Assembly: GCA_014380705.1 (NCBI GenBank)
Contig: JACMJI010000414.1
Span: 1 to 10,750, forward strand
Direction: 5' to 3'
From: Gorillibacterium sp.
GTDB taxonomy: Bacteria > Bacillota > Bacilli > Paenibacillales > NBRC-103111
Length of the DNA stretch: 10,750 nucleotides
Both the position numbers and the translations under genes were made by a program. This document shows, in pieces, positions 7,282-10,750 of this stretch (the stretch's first letter is position 1; the number at the start of each line of letters is the position of its first letter). The notes under the pieces are model-generated. The model saw nothing but the letters and a program-made list of their open reading frames with translations, had not been told where the DNA came from and made no database searches.

Positions 7282-7345
7282 CCTAGAACGCCACATGTTT
7301 GTTTTCTAAATATTCTAATAATGAACCTAAATATGAGAAATAATG

Positions 7346-7354
7346 TGCTACAAT
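7346..7354 (+). promoter_or_regulatory. Putative extended -10 promoter for the small-protein gene
   Basis: TG at 7346-7347 sits one base before TACAAT (7349-7354), an extended -10 arrangement. No good -35 box is visible 16-18 bases upstream. It is the best candidate after the metQ terminator and would leave a leader of about 80 nt before the first ORF. Confidence 0.5.
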
Positions 7355-7440
7355 ATGAGTATGGGTTTGAGACTGGCATAAACGGTTTAATATCATAGTA
7401 AGCGCGAGGTTGGAATACCCTTAGAGAAATAGGAGTTTCA

Positions 7441-7467
7441 ATGCAATTCACGGGAGGAAAGCCATAA
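7441..7467 (+). CDS. Eight-codon leader ORF, TAATG-coupled to next gene
   Basis: AGGAG at 7431-7435 lies five bases ahead of an ATG at 7441. The frame encodes MQFTGGKP and stops at TAA (7465-7467), whose last base is the first base of the ATG of the 60-residue gene (TAATG). The codons for Gly-Gly-Lys (GGAGGAAAG) form the ribosome binding site of that gene. This arrangement suggests termination-reinitiation coupling. The peptide is very short and could be a chance reading frame; its ribosome binding site and the exact junction are the evidence. Confidence 0.4.
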   Translation: MQFTGGKP

Positions 7468-7649
7468 TGGTGAAAAGAACCGATGAAGTGAAGCAGAGCC
7501 TACTAGAATTAGCCCGCATCTATCAGCCGAAAGACGCTCGCTCGTTTGTTAACGAATTTGTCCGCAAATATCGAATTACGAAAGGGTATGAAGATGAGCT
7601 TACTCATATGGTCAAGGTTGAAATGAGCAAGGTCAAGGTGCCGGTTTAG
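7467..7649 (+). CDS. Small charged hypothetical protein, 60 residues
   Basis: I do not recognise the family. The 60-residue product begins MVKRTDEVKQSLLELARIY, is rich in Lys, Arg, Glu and Asp, has no membrane segment, signal peptide or cysteine, and looks mostly helical with a basic C-terminus (KVEMSKVKVPV). GGGAGG (7452-7457) lies nine bases before the ATG. It has its own candidate promoter, a leader ORF overlapping its start, and an intrinsic terminator downstream, so it looks like a genuine monocistronic gene between metQ and udk. A small nucleic-acid- or protein-binding role is possible but not shown. Confidence 0.75.
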   Translation: MVKRTDEVKQSLLELARIYQPKDARSFVNEFVRKYRITKGYEDELTHMVKVEMSKVKVPV

Positions 7650-7723
7650 TTAAATGAAGCCCAAACAGCAGCCAGTATCACATACTCAAAAGGTCATTAA
7701 CCCAATGAAATCATTCATATAAC

Positions 7724-7752
7724 CCTGACCTTCCTAGGTCAGGTTTTTCTTC
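7724..7752 (+). terminator. Intrinsic terminator after the small-protein gene
   Basis: CCTGACCT (7724-7731) pairs perfectly with AGGTCAGG (7736-7743) over a TCCT loop, followed by TTTTTCTTC. It lies about 75 bp after the stop codon of the 60-residue gene and separates it from udk. Confidence 0.88.
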
Positions 7753-7792
7753 GTATGTCTGAATGTATTAAATATTAGGGATCTATGCACGA

Positions 7793-7822
7793 TTGTTCGT
7801 CTTTAACATCCTATGGTACAAT
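7793..7822 (+). promoter_or_regulatory. Putative sigma-A promoter of udk
   Basis: TTGTTC (7793-7798) and TACAAT (7817-7822) are 18 bases apart, with TG one base before the -10 box (extended -10). It would start transcription about 25-30 bases before the udk ATG. Confidence 0.65.
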
Positions 7823-7855
7823 GCAAGGATGTATTGATATATAAGGAGGATTCCA

Positions 7856-8476
7856 ATGCTTATTATTGGAATTGCCGGTGGAACCGGTTCCGGCAAAACA
7901 ACAGTCGCTAGATCCATCATTAAGGAAATAGGTTCGGAGAACGCAGCTTTGCTTCTTCAGGATAACTTCTACAGGGATGGCTCACATCTTACAATGGAGC
8001 AACGGCAACGCAATAATTACGATCATCCCGATTCATTCGAGAATGAACTGCTAATTGCTCAGTTAAAGCTGCTAAAAAGCGGAGCAGCGGTTGATATGCC
8101 CGTTTACGACTTCACTAGCCATACAAGATCATCTGAAACCATCAGGCTGGAGCCTCGTCCTGTTATTGTGATCGAAGGCATCCATGCGATGTATAGTCAA
8201 GAATTACGTGATGTCCTTGATATTAAAATTTTTGTCGATACCGAACCAGACATCCGCCTCCTGCGCCGAATTATTCGTGACATGAATGAACGCGGTCGGA
8301 CCTTGGATTCCATCCACACGCAGTACATCAGTACCGTCAAGCCGATGCATGACGCCTTCATCGAACCCTCCAAGAAGTATGCAGATATCATCATCCCAGA
8401 GGGCGGGGAGAATGAGATTGGCATATCCTTAATTACCGCCCGCATCCAACGTTATATTAACGAGTTGTGGCAGTAA
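7856..8476 (+). CDS. udk: Uridine kinase
   Basis: A 206-residue cytoplasmic P-loop kinase of the uridine/cytidine kinase family, phosphorylating uridine and cytidine to UMP and CMP in pyrimidine salvage. Walker A is GGTGSGKTT (8-16). The acceptor-binding region includes QDNFY (35-39), NYDHPDSFE (54-62) and PVYDF (82-86). The lid contains RRIIRDMNERGR (136-147), and the C-terminal VKPMHDAFIEPSKKYAD matches the family. Length is typical of bacterial Udk. AAGGAGGA (7843-7850) precedes the ATG at a good distance. It is a single gene with its own promoter and terminator. Close paralogues such as phosphoribulokinase-like proteins share the fold, but the motifs favour uridine kinase. Confidence 0.9.
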   Translation: MLIIGIAGGTGSGKTTVARSIIKEIGSENAALLLQDNFYRDGSHLTMEQRQRNNYDHPDSFENELLIAQLKLLKSGAAVDMPVYDFTSHTRSSETIRLEPRPVIVIEGIHAMYSQELRDVLDIKIFVDTEPDIRLLRRIIRDMNERGRTLDSIHTQYISTVKPMHDAFIEPSKKYADIIIPEGGENEIGISLITARIQRYINELWQ

Positions 8477-8479
8477 AAT

Positions 8480-8527
8480 TAAAAAGACTTCCGCTATCGC
8501 AATTGCGATATGTGGAAGTCTTTCTTT
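8480..8527. terminator. Bidirectional terminator between udk and the SPFH gene
   Basis: AAAGACTTCC (8483-8492) pairs with GGAAGTCTTT (8514-8523). The top of the hairpin is the 16-base perfect palindrome TATCGCAATTGCGATA (8495-8510). The flanks are A-rich on the left and T-rich on the right, so it can terminate transcription in both directions. It lies between the convergent stop codons of udk (8476) and the SPFH gene (8536). Confidence 0.9.
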
Positions 8528-8535
8528 ATTCAGGA

Positions 8536-9483
8536 TTACTTGATGTCATCCTTCTTTAACTTGAATATTTCGCTGATTGCACCCATGCTGCCGAGGGTAT
8601 CCATGGCACCTGTTGGGATGAATATTTTGTTAGCTGGACCCTTGGACATTTCGATCAAGGCTTCGAAGGATTTGTAAGCAAGGATATTCTCGTTAAGACC
8701 TGCTGCTAACAGCAACTCAATCCGAGATTTCTCAGCTTCAGCAACGGACTGGATCGCTTTCGCTTGACCCTGTGCCTCGAGCTCTTGAGCCTGACTGAAG
8801 CCTTCTGCTTGACGAACACGAGCTTCCATCTCCCCTTCTGCACGAAGGATCTTACTCTGCTTATCCCCTTCTGCACGAAGGATCATATCTTGTCTTGCCG
8901 CTTCTGCCTCAAGGATAACTGCACGCTTGCTGCGCTCTGCCTTCATCTGCTTATCCATGGCTTCCTGGATATCATGAGGAGGCTTGATATCGACAACTTC
9001 AACACGTTCGATGCGAACGCCCCATTTCTCAGTTGCTTCATCTAAGGCAATACGCATTTCAGCAGAGATCTTCTCCCGGCCAGAAAGGGTTTCATCTAGC
9101 TCCATTTTACCGATAATTTGACGAAGTGTAGCGGTTGTAATATTACGTACACCAGATACATAGTCATAAATGCCATAAGTTGCCTGCTCTGGACCTACAA
9201 CTTGATAGAAGATGATGTTGTCGATCTGAACTTGAACGTTATCCTTAGTAATTACCATCTGTGGAGGAACGTTCGCTTGTTGGATACGCAGGTCATGATA
9301 CGTACGAACCTGCTCAATTAGAGGAATTAGAATGTTAAGACCCGGCGTTAGCAAACGGTGGAATTTACCCAATCGTTCAACTACTCCATTACGCTGTTGT
9401 GGAACAATCTTGATGGTCATTGAAACGAGAACAATAACGAATACGAGTATGGCTAGAATAATGACTAACGTTGCATTTGGCAC
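8536..9483 (-). CDS. SPFH/stomatin-like membrane protein (QmcA family)
   Basis: A 315-residue SPFH (stomatin/prohibitin/flotillin/HflK) protein, a membrane-anchored scaffold that assembles into large rings or cages. Numbered from the GTG at 9483, a hydrophobic anchor spans about 5-23, the SPFH domain about 24-185 (with GVVERLGKFHRLLTPGLN), and a coiled coil about 185-255. The coiled coil is built from six clean 11-residue repeats (189-254), including ILRAEGDKQSK and ILRAEGEMEAR, followed by a short conserved C-terminal segment with KIFIPTGA. The GTG is preferred over the in-frame ATG at 9498: the codons after that ATG contain GGGAGG seven bases before the GTG. The GTG overlaps the nfeD stop (TAGTG). 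The NfeD partner supports a QmcA/YbbK-type pair. Substrate and target are unknown. Confidence 0.9.
   Translation of the reverse strand: MPNATLVIILAILVFVIVLVSMTIKIVPQQRNGVVERLGKFHRLLTPGLNILIPLIEQVRTYHDLRIQQANVPPQMVITKDNVQVQIDNIIFYQVVGPEQATYGIYDYVSGVRNITTATLRQIIGKMELDETLSGREKISAEMRIALDEATEKWGVRIERVEVVDIKPPHDIQEAMDKQMKAERSKRAVILEAEAARQDMILRAEGDKQSKILRAEGEMEARVRQAEGFSQAQELEAQGQAKAIQSVAEAEKSRIELLLAAGLNENILAYKSFEALIEMSKGPANKIFIPTGAMDTLGSMGAISEIFKLKKDDIK
8832..8884 (-). repeat. 33-base direct repeat within the SPFH coiled coil
   Basis: The 20-mer CCCCTTCTGCACGAAGGATC occurs identically at 8832-8851 and 8865-8884, exactly 33 bases apart, which is one 11-residue coiled-coil repeat. It encodes ILRAEG twice. 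The exact DNA identity suggests recent duplication or gene conversion between repeat units, or strong codon constraint. Confidence 0.8.
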
Positions 9484-9911
9484 TAGATCGCCTCCCATTT
9501 TTGGACTTCAACTACGGTACTGCTTCTGTTCAGGATAATGACTTGCTCACCCGCTGCCAGAGGATTATCCGCTTTCGCACTCCATGTTTCATTCCCCACT
9601 CGCACGATCCCTAGCCCTTCTTCAGGAATTCCTTCGACCACTACCCCTTGTTTACCGACGAGATCGTCAATGGCATCCCGAAAGCCTCGAGAAGTATGCA
9701 ATCGTCTGGTAAGCGGCTTAACGAAAACAGTAAGGACCAAAGCTACAATACAAGCAACAACAACCTGCAACAAGTACGCTTCAGGAAATACAAAGGCAAC
9801 AACGAATGCGACAAACGCACTCGCCCCAAACGTGAGTAGATAAAACGTAAGCGTGAACATCTCGGCCACAATTAGCACTACACCAATCACGAGCCATATG
9901 ACCCAGGCCAT
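9483..9911 (-). CDS. Short NfeD-like membrane protein (YbbK type)
   Basis: A 142-residue membrane protein of the short NfeD class. From the ATG at 9911, hydrophobic segments lie at about 2-19, 22-43 and 46-66, followed by a soluble C-terminal OB-fold (about 75-140) with GKQGVVVEG, GIVRVGNETW and VEVQKWEAI. The ClpP-like protease domain of long NfeD proteins is absent. The partner SPFH protein is encoded immediately downstream, its GTG overlapping this stop codon by one base; the pair acts together at the membrane in known examples. AAGGTGG lies eight bases before the ATG, making it a better start than the GTG codons at 9923 and 9920. No clear promoter is visible in the 147 bp to the divergent neighbour. 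Confidence 0.88.
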   Translation of the reverse strand: MAWVIWLVIGVVLIVAEMFTLTFYLLTFGASAFVAFVVAFVFPEAYLLQVVVACIVALVLTVFVKPLTRRLHTSRGFRDAIDDLVGKQGVVVEGIPEEGLGIVRVGNETWSAKADNPLAAGEQVIILNRSSTVVEVQKWEAI

Positions 9912-10058
9912 GCTGCACACCACCTTAATTATTATTTACCCTTATTGATACGTATAACCGGGTGGAAAGTATTCAAATCTTTTGCGGCACACATACAGGC
10001 CTGATCAAGCATAAACTATCTCAGCTTATTATACTTCGCCAAGAAGGGGGGAAATACC

Positions 10059-10397
10059 TTGCCAGCCGCCCGAATAATCGTCGATTTAGCGGATCGCCAG
10101 CTCTATTTACTGCGAAGGAATATCGTGGAGCGTTCCTTTCCAGTCGGAATTGGTCGAATGGTCAGTGAAACACCACGCGGTGAATTCCATATTATCAACA
10201 AACAGAAGAACCCAGGCGGTCCCTTTGGTGCGCTATGGATGGGCCTCTCCAAGCCACATTATGGCATTCATGGCACTAATAATCCCGCCTCGATCGGCCA
10301 TTTGGTCTCGAACGGCTGCATTCGAATGTATAACGATGATGTGCTTGCCTTATCCAAGCTCGCCCCTGTTGGAACACAGGTTACGATTCGAAGCTGA
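10059..10397 (+). CDS. Minimal L,D-transpeptidase (YkuD domain)
   Basis: A 112-residue protein consisting only of a YkuD catalytic domain, which in this family forms 3-3 cross-links in peptidoglycan or attaches proteins to it. The active-site pattern is intact: HGT at 71-73, H81, and SNGCIRM (84-90) with nucleophile C87 and R89. The frame begins at a TTG preceded by GGGGGGAA. There is no signal peptide, membrane anchor or LysM domain, and the frame has a stop at 10002-10004, so no N-terminal extension is hidden upstream. Such stand-alone proteins could act in the spore or be exported unconventionally; the substrate is unknown. It is divergent from nfeD. Confidence 0.88.
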   Translation: MPAARIIVDLADRQLYLLRRNIVERSFPVGIGRMVSETPRGEFHIINKQKNPGGPFGALWMGLSKPHYGIHGTNNPASIGHLVSNGCIRMYNDDVLALSKLAPVGTQVTIRS

Positions 10398-10452
10398 CCT
10401 CAAACGGTTATTGTGCATTAATTCACTGAAATTTGTCATACGCTGAATTATA

Positions 10453-10719
10453 ATGGGACAAACAATACTCGGAGAACGAGGTGTCCCCATTCCACTAAAC
10501 CAATATTATTCCCTCGATTCGACGTCCATGCTATGCTCCATTATGTACCAGAAGCAGTCCATCAGTGTTTGGCAACAGGGTCAATTATTGGATTATGCCG
10601 ATCAGATTGACCAGGTCACCAAGCTTTACGTTATGCTCAACGGTACGAAATACCTTCGAGCCTTATGTGAATTTAAGGCCTTGCAATCACCTGAGCGCGT
10701 TCTAATAGCTGGAATATAA
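10453..10719 (+). CDS. Hypothetical protein, 88 residues
   Basis: I do not recognise this product. It begins MGQTILGERGVPIPLNQYY and contains SVWQQGQLLDYADQIDQV and KLYVMLNGTKYLRALCEF. It has no transmembrane segment or signal peptide, and two cysteines (28 and 72). The start is uncertain: the ATG at 10453 has no Shine-Dalgarno sequence and lies inside a TATAAT box (10449-10454). An AGAACGAGGTG stretch occurs farther in (10473-10483), but without an ATG, GTG or TTG in frame at the right distance. The next in-frame ATG is at 10528. It follows the L,D-transpeptidase by 55 bp with no terminator between, so the two may be cotranscribed. Confidence 0.55.
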   Translation: MGQTILGERGVPIPLNQYYSLDSTSMLCSIMYQKQSISVWQQGQLLDYADQIDQVTKLYVMLNGTKYLRALCEFKALQSPERVLIAGI

Positions 10720-10740
10720 AACCGGGGGTACCTGCATTAA

Positions 10741-10750
10741 ATGAAGAAAA
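10741..10750 (+). CDS. Probable start of a further gene, cut by window edge
   Basis: An ATG at 10741 followed by two Lys codons (ATGAAGAAAA) runs off the end. A G-rich stretch (CCGGGGGT) lies about a dozen bases upstream, a weak fit to a ribosome binding site. Met-Lys-Lys is common at the start of exported proteins, but three codons cannot identify the gene. Confidence 0.3.

Noticed and set aside
8495..8510. Perfect palindrome TATCGCAATTGCGATA as an operator
   Set aside because: It forms the tip of the terminator hairpin between two convergent genes, where a regulator site is unlikely and the hairpin explains the symmetry.
9538..9843. Plus-strand 101-codon open frame opposite nfeD
   Set aside because: Thr/Ala/Ser-rich antisense shadow of the NfeD gene, without a ribosome binding site.
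9962..10168. Plus-strand 68-codon frame overlapping the L,D-transpeptidase start
   Set aside because: A different frame from the YkuD domain, with no recognisable features; the transpeptidase has the intact catalytic motif and a good ribosome binding site.

Overview
The window looks like chromosome from a low-to-mid GC Gram-positive bacterium, most likely Paenibacillus or a close relative. The basis is strong AGGAGG-type ribosome binding sites, frequent TTG/GTG starts, an S-box (SAM-I) riboswitch ahead of metNIQ, sigma-A type promoters and the protein families present. This assignment is from gene content and style only; no database search was run.

Layout. Positions 1-218 hold no convincing gene but contain a pentanucleotide repeat array (about 140-229) that runs into the stop codon of the first gene. 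Leftward (minus strand) follow a CheR-type methyltransferase (219-1046), a response regulator fused to a SpoIIE/PP2C-type phosphatase (1202-2353) and a RecQ helicase (2450-4228). A hairpin resembling the right end of an IS200/IS605 (TnpB) element sits between the first two. The phosphatase plus methyltransferase pair resembles the RsbY-RsbM part of the Bacillus cereus general stress pathway; the expected hybrid kinase partner is not in the window.

Divergent from recQ is a complete methionine uptake operon: sigma-A promoter (4365-4393), SAM-I riboswitch with a legible antiterminator/terminator switch (4426-4600), metN (ATPase), metI (permease), metQ (lipoprotein), and a strong double-hairpin terminator. 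Next come a small unknown 60-residue protein preceded by an eight-codon leader ORF whose stop overlaps its start (TAATG), and a uridine kinase (udk) with its own promoter. A bidirectional terminator separates udk from the convergent nfeD-SPFH pair (minus strand, QmcA/YbbK-like membrane scaffold operon, coupled by a TAGTG overlap).

The right end, on the plus strand, holds a minimal L,D-transpeptidase without a visible export signal, an unrecognised 88-residue ORF, and the probable start of another gene cut by the window edge.

Most of the window is ordinary housekeeping sequence. The parts most worth a second look are the Rsb-like signalling pair, the solitary TnpB-type end, the 25-bp-ordered pentamer array and the TAATG-coupled leader peptide. 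I saw no clear evidence of a wholly new multi-gene system.
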